Of a DNA stretch of 64,000 bases, positions 52,332 to 62,047 are shown one piece after another (position 1 is the stretch's first letter; each line of letters begins with the position of its first letter). The stretch is from Flavobacterium azooxidireducens. GTDB taxonomy: Bacteria; Bacteroidota; Bacteroidia; Flavobacteriales; Flavobacteriaceae. Location: the NCBI RefSeq assembly GCF_023195775.1, contig NZ_CP096205.1, forward strand, positions 1,178,001 to 1,242,000, given 5' to 3'. Below the pieces are notes generated by a model that worked only from the letters and a program-made list of their open reading frames with translations, ran no database searches and was not told the DNA's origin. Both the position numbers and the translations under genes were made by a program.

Positions 52332-52562
52332 GTGAATAATGTAAAGAATATAGATTTTATAATTGCTTTTGGTGAAAACCTAAGAAGAATAAGAGTTTCT
52401 AAAAAAATATCTCAAGAGACTCTTGCTTACTCAGCCGATATTCCAATTTCACAAGTTGGAAGAATTGAAAGAGGAGAGATAAACACAACGATAAGCTCTG
52501 TTTATGCTATATCAAAAGCATTGGATTTAGAAATAACAGAATTGTTCAGCTTCGACAAGTAA
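52332..52562 (+). CDS. small XRE-family regulator
   Basis: A 76-residue single-domain Cro/C1 helix-turn-helix: FGENLRRIRVSKKISQETLAYSADIPISQVGRIERGEINTT spans the DNA-binding unit. The start is GTG at 52332; no ATG lies in frame before the domain. An atypical -7 box (TACATTGT, 52326-52333) overlaps the start, implying almost no leader. It is divergent from the lipoprotein metallopeptidase and probably represses both directions through the palindrome at 52269-52310. Confidence 0.75.
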   Translation: MNNVKNIDFIIAFGENLRRIRVSKKISQETLAYSADIPISQVGRIERGEINTTISSVYAISKALDLEITELFSFDK

Positions 52563-52649
52563 TTGTTTGCTACTCTAATTCTTAAAATCAAGTCTTTTTT
52601 ATATTAGTTTACTCAACTAAACGCCATTTCGAACCTAATACACGCCAAA

Positions 52650-53330
52650 ATGCTGAAAAGTATACTCCATTTATTCTACCCTGAAGTTTGTCTAGCTTGT
52701 AAAAATCCTTTGTTTACCAACGAAATTTCGGTTTGTGCACTATGTCGCCATCGATTACCTCTCACAAGACATACTGAAAATCCGGACAACGAAGTTTTAC
52801 GAAAATTTTATGGTCGTTTGCCTTTAGAACATGCTTCTGCCCTACTTTATTTTCACAAAAAAGGATTGGTGCAGGAACTCATTCATCATCTAAAATATAA
52901 AAAAAGACAACAAGTGGGTACTTTTTTAGGTGATTGGTATGGAGAAGAGCTTCAAAAAATTCACTCCGAATTAAAATTTGATGCAATTATTCCGGTTCCT
53001 TTACATAAAAAGAGAATGAAAGAACGAGGATACAATCAATTAACTACATTTGGTCAATCACTTTCAAAATCATTACAAATACCCTTTTATGAGGATATTT
53101 TACACCGAAATACTTATTCTGTTACTCAAACCAAAAAGTCGTTTTTAGAAAGAACAGAAGCCAAAAAAACCTTTTTTGAAGTTGAATTCAATGAAAGTCA
53201 TCACAACAAACATTATCTTTTGATTGATGATGTCATTACAACCGGATCAACCTTAGAGCAATGCGGAAAAGCCATCCTAAAAATACCGGGAACAAAATTG
53301 AGCATTGTTTGTATAGCTTATACACACTAA
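52650..53330 (+). CDS. comF: ComF-family phosphoribosyltransferase-like protein
   Basis: A 226-residue protein of the ComF/GntX family. The N-terminal zinc finger is CLACKNPLFTNEISVCALC. The PRTase domain has VPLHKKRMKERGYNQ and the PRPP-loop LLIDDVITTGSTLEQCG. In naturally competent bacteria ComF helps DNA uptake; in others it may act in DNA repair or recycling. Natural competence is not implied by this gene alone. Transcribed alone. Confidence 0.88.
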   Translation: MLKSILHLFYPEVCLACKNPLFTNEISVCALCRHRLPLTRHTENPDNEVLRKFYGRLPLEHASALLYFHKKGLVQELIHHLKYKKRQQVGTFLGDWYGEELQKIHSELKFDAIIPVPLHKKRMKERGYNQLTTFGQSLSKSLQIPFYEDILHRNTYSVTQTKKSFLERTEAKKTFFEVEFNESHHNKHYLLIDDVITTGSTLEQCGKAILKIPGTKLSIVCIAYTH

Positions 53331-53415
53331 GCATACGTAAAGAAAAACCTAAAACATTTCGTTTACACTAAATATAATTGTTATTTTGTGGCAACTTTAT
53401 GTATCTGATAAAATT

Positions 53416-55005
53416 ATGAGAATTTTTTTTCTGCTTCTTATTACGGTTCTGTTTACAGGTTGTGCCAAGCGAGGTTTTATTACTGGTGGCATGAAAGACA
53501 CTATTCCGCCTATTTTGAAACTGAGTGAACCTAAGAATTTTTCAACTAATTTTAAAGGAAATGTCATTAAACTTCAATTTGACGAATATGTGAAGTTGAA
53601 AGATATAAACAAGCAGTTGATTATTTCGCCACCAATGAAGACGCAACCGCTAATCTCTCCAATGGTCGCTTCAAAAGAAATTACGATTACCATTAAAGAT
53701 ACTTTACTTGAAAATACTACCTATAGTTTTAATTTTGGAAAAAGTATTCAGGATAACAATGAAGGAAACCCTTATCAACAATTTAAATACATTTTTTCTA
53801 CCGGAACGTATATCGATTCGCTTGAAATAAATGGAACCATCAAAGATGCATTTGATAGTAAAACCGATAATTTTGTTTCGGTTATGTTGTATGAAAAAAA
53901 TGAAAAATTTAACGATTCTGTCGTTTATAAAGAATTTCCACGATACATTACCAACACGCTAGACAGTAGCAAAACATTTAAACTGGAAAATTTAAAAGAA
54001 GGGAATTACCTTTTAGTTGCGATGAAAGATGTGAGCAGCAATAACAAATTTGATCCAAAGTCGGATAAAATTGCGTTTTTTAGTGAAACGATTACTGTTC
54101 CAAGTGAGTCTGCGTATGAATTAGAGTTGTTTAAAGAAGTTCTTCCGTTTAAACCGATGAAACCATCACAAGCTTCCGGAAATAGAATTATTGTTGGCCA
54201 TGAAGGGAAAGCTGATAACCTCAAAACAGAATTGAAAAACGGCAATGAAATTATTCCCACAATCGTTACACCCTTTCAAGGAAAAGATTCGGTTCAAATT
54301 TGGTTTAAACCCATTAAAACCGATTCACTTTCGTTAAAAATCAATCGGAATGATTTTGAAAAGGAATTTACGGTTAAAATGAAAAACCAAAAATCAGACA
54401 CATTAAGCATTAAACCTAAACAAAGCGGTACGCTGCATTTTAGGGAAAATTTTACGCTCGGCAGTTCCGTTCCGTTGACAAAAATTGATGATTCAAAAAT
54501 AAAATTGATAAATAAAGACTCGGTAGCGGTTGCCTTTTCAACAAAATATGATGAATTGAAACAAGAAGTTGAAATTGATTTTAAGAAAGAACCGCTTGAA
54601 AAGTATAGTTTCACCCTTGAAAAAGGTGCTTTTACTGATTTTTTAGAACGAGAAAGCGATTCTACCGGATATCGAGTTTCTACCAGAGATGTTTCTGAAT
54701 ATGGTAACTTACGCTTACGATTGGAAGGAATTAAATCGTTTCCGATTATTATTGAACTAACAAATGACAAAGGTGTTGTTCAAGCTTCTGCTTATTCGGA
54801 AGGAGAAACGGTTTTTGATTTTAATTTGATACAACCTGCCATGTTTACTATCAGAATTATTTATGATGATAACAAAAACAAAGTTTGGGATACTGGAAAT
54901 TATCTTGAAAAACGCCAATCCGAAGAAGTTCGCTACTTTCCCACACCTGTAGAAGTGCGTGCAAATTGGGATGTGGATCAAACGTTGAAGTTTAGTGGTG
55001 GTTGA
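53416..55005 (+). CDS. Ig-like (Big_5) domain lipoprotein
   Basis: The ATG at 53416 gives a lipoprotein signal, LLLITVLFTGC (Cys16), which the longer frame would bury. The mature protein starts with an Ig-like Big_5 domain (about 30-125): DTIPPILKLSEPKNFSTNFKG and FDEYVKLKDINKQLIISPP. Further beta-sandwich domains follow, with a calcium-type segment DDNKNKVWDTGNYLEKRQ near the end. Members of this Bacteroidota family are surface or periplasmic lipoproteins of unknown role. Length 529 residues is usual. Confidence 0.82.
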   Translation: MRIFFLLLITVLFTGCAKRGFITGGMKDTIPPILKLSEPKNFSTNFKGNVIKLQFDEYVKLKDINKQLIISPPMKTQPLISPMVASKEITITIKDTLLENTTYSFNFGKSIQDNNEGNPYQQFKYIFSTGTYIDSLEINGTIKDAFDSKTDNFVSVMLYEKNEKFNDSVVYKEFPRYITNTLDSSKTFKLENLKEGNYLLVAMKDVSSNNKFDPKSDKIAFFSETITVPSESAYELELFKEVLPFKPMKPSQASGNRIIVGHEGKADNLKTELKNGNEIIPTIVTPFQGKDSVQIWFKPIKTDSLSLKINRNDFEKEFTVKMKNQKSDTLSIKPKQSGTLHFRENFTLGSSVPLTKIDDSKIKLINKDSVAVAFSTKYDELKQEVEIDFKKEPLEKYSFTLEKGAFTDFLERESDSTGYRVSTRDVSEYGNLRLRLEGIKSFPIIIELTNDKGVVQASAYSEGETVFDFNLIQPAMFTIRIIYDDNKNKVWDTGNYLEKRQSEEVRYFPTPVEVRANWDVDQTLKFSGG

Positions 55006-55117
55006 TATTGACAAAAGTTTCAAGTTTCAAGTTTCAGGTTTGAAAATTATCAATAAAATTTCTGTGTTTTTCATGCCTTCTGTGAGAATGAACCTTTGGT
55101 TTAGTGTTCAGACGCAG

Positions 55118-55250
55118 TTGCAATTTTTAGCAGAAAATAGCAATAAACAAAATCCGTTTAAATCCATTTTAAGCGAAGCGAATTCAAAAATCCGCGTAAA
55201 TCTTTTAAATCTGTCTAATCCGTGTTCCATTAAAAAAAAGTCGCAGTCTC
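55118..55250. repeat. dispersed repeat with AATCCGTTTAAATCC words, copy 1
   Basis: It contains AATAAACAAAATCCGTTTAA, GCGAAGCGAATTCAAAAATC and AATCCGTGTTCC. An inverted, diverged copy lies at 56684-56882. It is preceded at about 55014-55042 by a CAAGTTT tandem run. Together these fill the gap 55006-55248. Confidence 0.65.
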
Positions 55251-56022
55251 AGTGTTCATTAAGTAATAAAAAATCATCCCTATCATTTAAAAAATTCAAT
55301 TTTTTTCGCGTTTCAATCATTTTTTCTTTATCTAAATCAACAAGAAAAACATGTTCATTTAATTGCGGTTCCAAGAGATAATTCCCTAATTCATCAATCA
55401 CTTGTGAGTGGCCAACATATTCATGCTCGTTATCATCAAACCCAATTCTATTTACACCAATTACATACGTTAAATTTTCTACTGCCCTGGCTTTCAGCAA
55501 AATATCCCATGCGTTTGTTCTCACTTTTGGCCAATTCGCTACATAAATCAACAAATCATAGTCTTCCGAATTTCTGGCAAAAACCGGAAAACGCAAATCG
55601 TAGCACACTTGTAAACAAATTTTCCAATTGTTGTAATCAATTATTTTCTTTTCTTTTCCGGGTTGATAGACTTTTTCCTCTCCGGCTAAAGTAAAAAGAT
55701 GTCTTTTGTCATAATAATCAACTTTTCCATTTGGAAAAACAAACACCATTCGGTTAAAAAATTGTTCTTCTTCTTGAATGACTAAACTGCCAGTTATAGC
55801 TGCGTTTTTTTCATTTGCGAGTTCAATTAACCACGCAATCGTTTCTCCTTTCATCGTTTCCGCTACGTGTTTTGGATTCATTGTAAATCCGGAGGTAAAC
55901 ATTTCGGGAAGCACAATTAAATCGGTTTGTTGCGAAATTGCCTTTATCTTTTGTTCAAAATAAAGTCGGTTTTCGGATGGATTTTCCCAAACTAAAGGAG
56001 CTTGAATGAGCGAAACAATCAT
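55249..56022 (-). CDS. nitrilase-superfamily omega-amidase-like hydrolase
   Basis: The ATG at 56022 (257 residues) begins the first strand of the fold, MIVSLIQAPLVWENP. The catalytic triad is clear: Glu in LPEMFTSGF (about 42-50), Lys in YYDKRHLF (about 108-115) and Cys in CLQVCYDLRFPVF (about 141-153). The closest characterised relatives are the omega-amidases (YafV/NIT2) that hydrolyse 2-oxoglutaramate and similar amides. Cytosolic. Transcribed alone. Confidence 0.9.
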   Translation of the reverse strand: MIVSLIQAPLVWENPSENRLYFEQKIKAISQQTDLIVLPEMFTSGFTMNPKHVAETMKGETIAWLIELANEKNAAITGSLVIQEEEQFFNRMVFVFPNGKVDYYDKRHLFTLAGEEKVYQPGKEKKIIDYNNWKICLQVCYDLRFPVFARNSEDYDLLIYVANWPKVRTNAWDILLKARAVENLTYVIGVNRIGFDDNEHEYVGHSQVIDELGNYLLEPQLNEHVFLVDLDKEKMIETRKKLNFLNDRDDFLLLNEH

Positions 56023-56093
56023 TTTTTCTTTTTTGATAAAGATACAAAATACGAATTTGAGATTTTTTCTTATCTTCACAAAAAAACAATTGT

Positions 56094-56657
56094 ATGAAAA
56101 AATGGACTTTTTTATTGGCTTTATTGATTTCCTTTTCAATGGATGCTCAACAGAAATCGGAAACCCAAAAATTCTGGGAAACACTGCAAAAACACTGCGG
56201 AAAATCGTTTGAAGGCGAAATAATTGAAGCTCCTGCCAACGATGAATTTCGAGGAAAAAAGTTAGTCATGCACGTAAAAAGCTGTGGGAAAAATAAAATT
56301 CGTATTCCGTTTTTTGTGGGTGACGATAAATCCAGAACTTGGGTATTGACCTATAAAAATGGTAAAATCACACTCAAACACGACCACCGTCATGAAAATG
56401 GTAAACCGGATAAAGTAACGCAATACGGCGGTACCTCAACAAATGGCGGTTCACAAAACATGCAATTTTTTCCGGCTGATGAATTTACGAGCGAATTGAT
56501 TCCGTATGCTTCTATGAATGTTTGGTGGATAACCGTGGATGAGAAATCTTTTACGTATAATTTACGTCGGATTGGAACGGATCGGGTTTTTTCGGTGTCG
56601 TTTGATTTGAGTGAAACGGTTGAAAATCCTGAGTCGCCTTGGGGTTGGAAGGATTAA
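56094..56657 (+). CDS. secreted protein of unknown function
   Basis: A 187-residue protein with a signal peptide (KKWTFLLALLISFSMDAQ). The mature part holds two conserved-looking Cys (HCGKSF, KSCGKN) and a beta-rich region with KITLKHDHRHENGKPDKVTQYGG. I do not recognise the family. Divergent from the amidase gene; no operon partner. Confidence 0.7.
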   Translation: MKKWTFLLALLISFSMDAQQKSETQKFWETLQKHCGKSFEGEIIEAPANDEFRGKKLVMHVKSCGKNKIRIPFFVGDDKSRTWVLTYKNGKITLKHDHRHENGKPDKVTQYGGTSTNGGSQNMQFFPADEFTSELIPYASMNVWWITVDEKSFTYNLRRIGTDRVFSVSFDLSETVENPESPWGWKD

Positions 56658-56683
56658 TTGCTCACAGAAAACAAGTAAACCTT

Positions 56684-56882
56684 TAAATGGAACACGGATA
56701 GTAAGGATTTAATAGATTTCCGCTGATTTTTTGATTCGCTTTGCTTAAAATGGATTGAAACGGATTTTATTGATGGCAATAAACTGCGACTGTAACAGAA
56801 ATCTTTTATTGGAACGCGGATTGAACTGATTTGCTTTGCAAAACGCAGATTTTTACAGATTTTGATAGCTTCGTTATACTAG
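56684..56882. repeat. dispersed repeat with AATCCGTTTAAATCC words, copy 2
   Basis: Inverted copy of 55118-55250, with words GGAACACGGATAG, TTTGATTCGCTTTGC, AAACGGATTTTATTG and CGCAGATTTTTACAG. The gap 56658-56965 contains only this and the G/C block that follows. Confidence 0.6.
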
Positions 56883-56928
56883 ATTAAAACGGATTATTAA
56901 TCAAAATATATCCACATTTTATAAACGT

Positions 56929-56965
56929 CTCGTCTCCCCCTCCTTTGGAGGGGGTTGGGGGGAGG
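56929..56965. repeat. G/C-block hairpin repeat, copy 3
   Basis: Same element as 31532-31568 and 31956-31995; it ends exactly at the GH92 stop codon. Confidence 0.8.
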
Positions 56966-59785
56966 TTACTCAACCGTAATCTCATCCACAAAAATAAACG
57001 CCTCCCCATCAAAAGGAAAACCTTGGTGCCATTCAGGTAGTTTGCCGAAGTTGTTCGCTTTTACTTTTACGTAGCGAGCTTTTACATATTTTTTGATGCT
57101 TTTAAATCCTTTTGTGATGGAATTGTAATCTTTTGGGTCAATTGTATTGTTTTGCGTGTCGAAAAGCGTAAAATTCACATTATCATCTGAGATATAATAC
57201 TCCACTTTGGTTGGCATCAAAATCCACGAACGGGTGTCTTGCAGAAAATTGGCGGTAATTTGACTTATTTCGCGGGTGGATTGCATATCAATGACTGCTT
57301 CAAAATCGTAGGTTTGATAGCCTTGCCAATCGCCTTTTCGCCAGTTTTCTGTACCAAAAATACCGTCAATCAAGCCTTCCGGACCGCCGGCATGGTATTG
57401 CGGATTGTATTTTGATTTGATGTCGATGGTGAAATTGTTTGGTTTTTTGAAGAAAGTGGCGGAGACAGTGTTGCTTTGATTTTCTCCTTTTTTAACATAA
57501 GTAAGAACTTCAGTTGTTTTGTCGATTTCAAATGGTTTTGTGTATTCAATAAAAGTTCTTTTAAAAGTGCTGTAATCTACTCCTTGTTCATTTGTAATAT
57601 AATAAACTTTGTCTTCCGGTTTAAATGATTGAATTTCAATCTTCATTTTATCTTTGAATGATTTACTTTCAGCTGCAATTACTGGTACGGGAATAATATC
57701 ACTATAGTTTATCGGAAATCTCAAATAACTTCCATCAAAACCAAAAATAGAATAATCTACTATTCTATTTTTTTTATTAATAACATAATCGTTCAAATTT
57801 TCAAGTTTTACATTAATTTCATCAAAAAAAGGCTCGATTACTGTCCAATTATAATTTTTATTTCCTGGTGTTACATTATAAATTCCCATCGCACTCAACA
57901 CATACCAAGCACTCATTTGTCCACAATCTTCATTACCAATTAAGCCGTCTGGGTCGTTTTTATAGAAATTATCTAAAATGAAATGTACTTTTTCTTTTGT
58001 TTTTTCAGGTTTATTCACATAATCGTACAAATACGCTACGTGATGACTTGGTTCGTTTCCGTGAGCATATTGACCGATTAAACCGGTGATATCGACTTGA
58101 TGACGACCGGACGTTTCGCTGACAGAATTAAATAGTTCGTCTAATTTGGCTTCAAATTTTGCTGCTCCACCCATCGCTTCTATCATCCCATCAATATCTT
58201 GCGGAACAAAAAACGTATATTGCCAACCATTGGCTTCGGTGTAATTGTTGTTCACTTCTTTGGGGTCAAAAGGTTTATCCCATCCGCCATTTTTCTTGGG
58301 TTGAATGAATCCTGTTTCCCAATTGAAAAGGTTTTTCCAATTTTGAGAACGAAGCATAAAATATTGGTAATCTTCCTTTTTATCAAGTAATTGAGCCATT
58401 TGAGCGATACACCAATCGTCATACGCATATTCTAACGTTTTGGAAACACTTTCATGTTCATCATCAATTGAAATAAAACCTTGTTTTTTGTAAGCATCCA
58501 ACCCTAAATGATCAAGCATAGCGGAATGTTTGGCTGCTTCATACGCTTTTTCATAATCAAAACCTTTGATGCCTTTGACCATCGCATCAGCAATCACAGA
58601 AACGGAATGATAGCCAATCATACAATCGGTTTCGTTGGAAGCTAATTCCCAAACGGGTAAGCGACCGCCTTGTTCAAATTGTTTGATAAAGGTGTTGATG
58701 TAATCGGAAGTGCGTTTTTTATCAATCAACGTATAAAGCGGATGAGCGGCTCGAAACGTATCCCAAAGGGAAAAAACGGTGTAATAATCAAATCCTTCGG
58801 CTTGATGAATTTTGTTGTCGCGACCTCGGTATTTTCCATCTAAATCTTGAGCGATGTTGGGCTGCATCATCGTGTGATACAAAGCCGTGTAGAAAATAGT
58901 GAGTTTATTTTTATCATTAGAAGTGACTTCAATTTTGGAAAGTTCTTTGTTCCATAATTCTTCTGCCGCTTTTTTTACTTTTTCAAAATTCCAATGTGGG
59001 ATTTCGGTGCTGTTGAGTTGTGCTCCTTCGTATCCTGTGGGTGAAAGAGCTACTTTTACGAGTAGTTTTTCTCCTTTTTTGACTTTTTTGGAGAAACTAA
59101 GTGCAAGTTCTGTTCCGTGATATTCTCCTTTTATATCTTTAAAAGTCGTTTTTTCTTTATTGATTTTTAAAGGAACATTGAACTCAATTCTGGTGTAAAC
59201 ATATTGATTTTGGGCCCAAGCTTCACTTCTTCGCAATACTTCGATGGTTTTATCATCAATTACTCGGATTCTACCTTCCAACAATTTATCACGGTGATTT
59301 AAGTCTAAAATTATGTTGGCTTGACCGCTTTCATTAAAAGTATATTCATGAAAACCAACTCTTGTAGATGTTGTTAATCGAACATCGATGTTATGTTTAT
59401 CTAATTTAACGGAATAAAATCCGGCGGATGCTTTTTCGTTGGTATGAGAAAAAGTAGAAGAATAGATTTTGTTGTCAAACGAAGGTTCGCCCATGGTTGG
59501 CATTAGCAAAATATCACCATAATCTGAAACACCGGTTCCATTGAGATGGGTGTGCGAGAAACCATAAATTCGATTATCGGAATAATGATAGCCGGAACAG
59601 CCTTCCCAACTGCCGTCGATACGGGTGTCTGGAGAAAGTTGCACCATTCCGTATGGCACAGTTGCTCCTGGAAATGTGTGTCCTGTTCCGCCAGTTCCTA
59701 TGAAGGGGTTGACGTATTGTTGGTAGTTTTGACTGAAGTTGATTCCGCTAATAAAAAGAAATAATGAGAGAATGAAAATTCGCAT
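56966..59785 (-). CDS. GH92-family alpha-mannosidase, exported
   Basis: An exo-acting, calcium-dependent alpha-mannosidase of family GH92, which removes mannose from N-glycans or mannans. The ATG at 59785 starts the signal peptide (RIFILSLFLFISGINFSQ). The N-terminal beta-domain opens with VNPFIGTGGTGHTFPGATVP, and the catalytic domain includes the signature GNEDCGQMSAWYVLSAMGIY (about 620-640). The last 230 residues look like an Fn3-associated part and a discoidin-type (F5/8C) carbohydrate-binding domain. It lies in the same direction as the esterase and GH3 genes and shares their pathway. Confidence 0.92.
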   Translation of the reverse strand: MRIFILSLFLFISGINFSQNYQQYVNPFIGTGGTGHTFPGATVPYGMVQLSPDTRIDGSWEGCSGYHYSDNRIYGFSHTHLNGTGVSDYGDILLMPTMGEPSFDNKIYSSTFSHTNEKASAGFYSVKLDKHNIDVRLTTSTRVGFHEYTFNESGQANIILDLNHRDKLLEGRIRVIDDKTIEVLRRSEAWAQNQYVYTRIEFNVPLKINKEKTTFKDIKGEYHGTELALSFSKKVKKGEKLLVKVALSPTGYEGAQLNSTEIPHWNFEKVKKAAEELWNKELSKIEVTSNDKNKLTIFYTALYHTMMQPNIAQDLDGKYRGRDNKIHQAEGFDYYTVFSLWDTFRAAHPLYTLIDKKRTSDYINTFIKQFEQGGRLPVWELASNETDCMIGYHSVSVIADAMVKGIKGFDYEKAYEAAKHSAMLDHLGLDAYKKQGFISIDDEHESVSKTLEYAYDDWCIAQMAQLLDKKEDYQYFMLRSQNWKNLFNWETGFIQPKKNGGWDKPFDPKEVNNNYTEANGWQYTFFVPQDIDGMIEAMGGAAKFEAKLDELFNSVSETSGRHQVDITGLIGQYAHGNEPSHHVAYLYDYVNKPEKTKEKVHFILDNFYKNDPDGLIGNEDCGQMSAWYVLSAMGIYNVTPGNKNYNWTVIEPFFDEINVKLENLNDYVINKKNRIVDYSIFGFDGSYLRFPINYSDIIPVPVIAAESKSFKDKMKIEIQSFKPEDKVYYITNEQGVDYSTFKRTFIEYTKPFEIDKTTEVLTYVKKGENQSNTVSATFFKKPNNFTIDIKSKYNPQYHAGGPEGLIDGIFGTENWRKGDWQGYQTYDFEAVIDMQSTREISQITANFLQDTRSWILMPTKVEYYISDDNVNFTLFDTQNNTIDPKDYNSITKGFKSIKKYVKARYVKVKANNFGKLPEWHQGFPFDGEAFIFVDEITVE

Positions 59786-59804
59786 TGTTTGTTGTTTTAA
59801 CATT

Positions 59805-59837
59805 ACACCTGACCGGTTTTTAAAACCTGTCAGGTGT
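59805..59837. repeat. palindromic REP-like hairpin
   Basis: ACACCTGACCGGTTTTTAAA pairs with the following AACCTGTCAGGTGT; sister of 8643-8675, with one change in the stem. Confidence 0.7.
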
Positions 59838-59890
59838 AAGATGATTGAAATCTTTGTTTGTCCTTCAAATATACTAAAATTTCTTATTGA

Positions 59891-60041
59891 GCAGGATTTG
59901 CGTTAGGGATTGCAGTGAAAAGCCCGGAGCCAAAAAATGCAAATTTTCTTAGGCACAAAAAGCGACCAAAGGAAGCTCTTTTGTGGCTTTAGAAAATTGC
60001 ATTTTTGGCGAGGACTTGTAACGGAAAGCCCGTAAACGCCC
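59891..60041. repeat. dispersed ~150-bp repeat, copy 5
   Basis: Core AAGCGACCAAAGGAAGCTCTT, ends GATTTGCGTTAGGGATTGCAG and GGAAAGCCCGTAAACGCC; same orientation as copy 1. Fills most of the gap between the GH92 and esterase genes. Confidence 0.7.
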
Positions 60042-60105
60042 ACAAAAAAAGCACTCAACAAATGCTGAATGCCTTTTAAGAAAACAAATATGAAGTTGAA
60101 AAAAA

Positions 60106-62043
60106 TTAGTGGGTTGAAATGGTATATTTGACGGTTTCTGTACTTATTTTCCAATCGTCTGAACGAAATGGAACGGCAGGAAAACCTTCTATATTGAACA
60201 AATTGCAATGTGATGCATCGCCAATCCAACCGAAACGAACGGCAACAGGGTTTGGCACTTTATCGCTACTTACGATTATTTTATTGTTTTTGATATAGGC
60301 TTTGGCGGTGTGAAAATGCTGATCTTGTCCGGCGATTTCAAACCCATTTACGAATCCGTAATCATTGGTGGTTGTCAATCCTTTTCCTGTGTTTTGAAAA
60401 GTAATGATTAATTGGTTTTCATTTTTTTGAAAAGACTGAAACGTTGGACCGTTATGTATTTTGTTTTTTTGGTGTAAATGGTGTAAGGCAATGTTTGAAA
60501 GTCGCTTACCAACTGTTTGTTTATTTTTAGGATGTATGTCGGTTGGATCACCAATGTCGGTCGTTACAACCATTCCGGTGTTTTTTAGGGCTAATGTTTG
60601 AGTTTGAGCTTCTCGTAATTCTGCCCAATCACAGCCTTGGTTGCTGTTTCCCGCAGTTGTAAAGGTTGCCAATTGAACAAAATAGAACGGGAAATCTGTT
60701 TGCCATTTTTGTCGCCAATCGTGGATTAATAACGGAAAAGCTTTTCGATATTGATAGGCTCTGGCAGCATTGCTCTCGCCTTGATACCAAAGTACTCCTT
60801 TGAATGCAAACGGAATGAGCGGATGAATCATTGCATTGTAGCAAAGCGAAGGAAAATCATTTTCGTTGATGCTGTTTTTAATTGATTCTACTTGAAATTT
60901 CCATTTTCCTGCGAGGGGAATTTCTTTGTTTTGGACGGTCAATTTCAATTCGTTTTCGTCGCCATGAATTCCGCCACCGCCGCCATTATCTTCTATGCGA
61001 ATAGCGATTGTATTTTGTCCGGTTTTGAGGATTTCTGCCGGTATTTGATAGGTTCTTTTTTTATCCCAGCCGTTTGTTTGACCAATTTTAATTCCGTTCA
61101 CGTAGGTAATATCGTTATCATCAATTGCCGGAATTTCTAAGACAATTGCGTTGGTTGTATTTTCTAAAATAAACTGCTTTCGCAACCAGACAACACCGTC
61201 AAAATTTCCTAATTGTTGTGTTTCCCAAATGCCGGGTTGTTGCATTTCGGGCCAAGTTGAATCGTTTACATCAACTAAGTTGAATGATGCTGCTTTTTTT
61301 GAATCTAGTTTGGCATTTTGTATACTTTCGATTTGTTTTTCTGCTGATTCTATTTTTAGTTTTAAAAGTGAATCTAAGTTAATTTTTGGCATGGTTTGAA
61401 TCATTTCTCGAAACTCGGCTTCCGATTCAAAACCTTGTTTGCTAATCCATGTTTCAATATTTGTTCCGCCCCAAGAAGCATTAATTAGACCAATTGGAAT
61501 GGCCACTTCTTGAGTCAATTCTTTAGCAAAAAAATAGCCAACAGCGGTAAAATTTTCAACGGTTTGTGGTGAACAAACTTCCCATGGCGTAGTTTTAAAA
61601 TCGCTATTGGGCTGACTATTAACTTCTTTAGGCATTTTAATGTGTCGAATGGTTGAAAAATTGGCTGATGCAATTTCTTCGGTTGCATTTTCAGCTTGTC
61701 CGACTGTCCATTCCATGTTTGATTGTCCGGAGCAAATCCAAACTTCGCCGACTAAAATATTTTTAATTTGGATGGTGTTTTTGCCTTTGACAGTTAAAAC
61801 AAATGGTCCGCCGGCATTTTCTTTGTCTAAATAAACAATCCATTTTCCGTTATGATCTGCCTTGGTGGATTTTGATTGGTTGTGAAATTGAACTGTAATA
61901 TGTTCATTAACCGCTGCCCAACCCCAAATTGGTATTTTAACGTCACGTTGCAACACCATATTGTCTGCAAAAATTGAAGCTAGCTTAACTTCTGCATAAA
62001 TTTCATTGCTAAAGAACAACACTACTAAAATGAAAATTTTCAT
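60106..62043 (-). CDS. sialate O-acetylesterase-like exported enzyme
   Basis: A 645-residue SGNH-type esterase that removes acetyl groups from sialic acids or other sugars. Signal peptide (FILVVLFFSNEIYA). The catalytic Ser is in VWICSGQSNMEW (about 102-113), the oxyanion segment in VLWYQGESNAAR, and the Asp-His pair in GDPTDIHPKNKQTVG (about 502-516). A beta-sandwich domain sits between the two parts of the catalytic fold (about 265-385). It ends 320 bases before the GH92 gene and starts five bases after the GH3 gene's stop. Confidence 0.9.
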   Translation of the reverse strand: MKIFILVVLFFSNEIYAEVKLASIFADNMVLQRDVKIPIWGWAAVNEHITVQFHNQSKSTKADHNGKWIVYLDKENAGGPFVLTVKGKNTIQIKNILVGEVWICSGQSNMEWTVGQAENATEEIASANFSTIRHIKMPKEVNSQPNSDFKTTPWEVCSPQTVENFTAVGYFFAKELTQEVAIPIGLINASWGGTNIETWISKQGFESEAEFREMIQTMPKINLDSLLKLKIESAEKQIESIQNAKLDSKKAASFNLVDVNDSTWPEMQQPGIWETQQLGNFDGVVWLRKQFILENTTNAIVLEIPAIDDNDITYVNGIKIGQTNGWDKKRTYQIPAEILKTGQNTIAIRIEDNGGGGGIHGDENELKLTVQNKEIPLAGKWKFQVESIKNSINENDFPSLCYNAMIHPLIPFAFKGVLWYQGESNAARAYQYRKAFPLLIHDWRQKWQTDFPFYFVQLATFTTAGNSNQGCDWAELREAQTQTLALKNTGMVVTTDIGDPTDIHPKNKQTVGKRLSNIALHHLHQKNKIHNGPTFQSFQKNENQLIITFQNTGKGLTTTNDYGFVNGFEIAGQDQHFHTAKAYIKNNKIIVSSDKVPNPVAVRFGWIGDASHCNLFNIEGFPAVPFRSDDWKISTETVKYTISTH

Positions 62044-62047
62044 CTTT

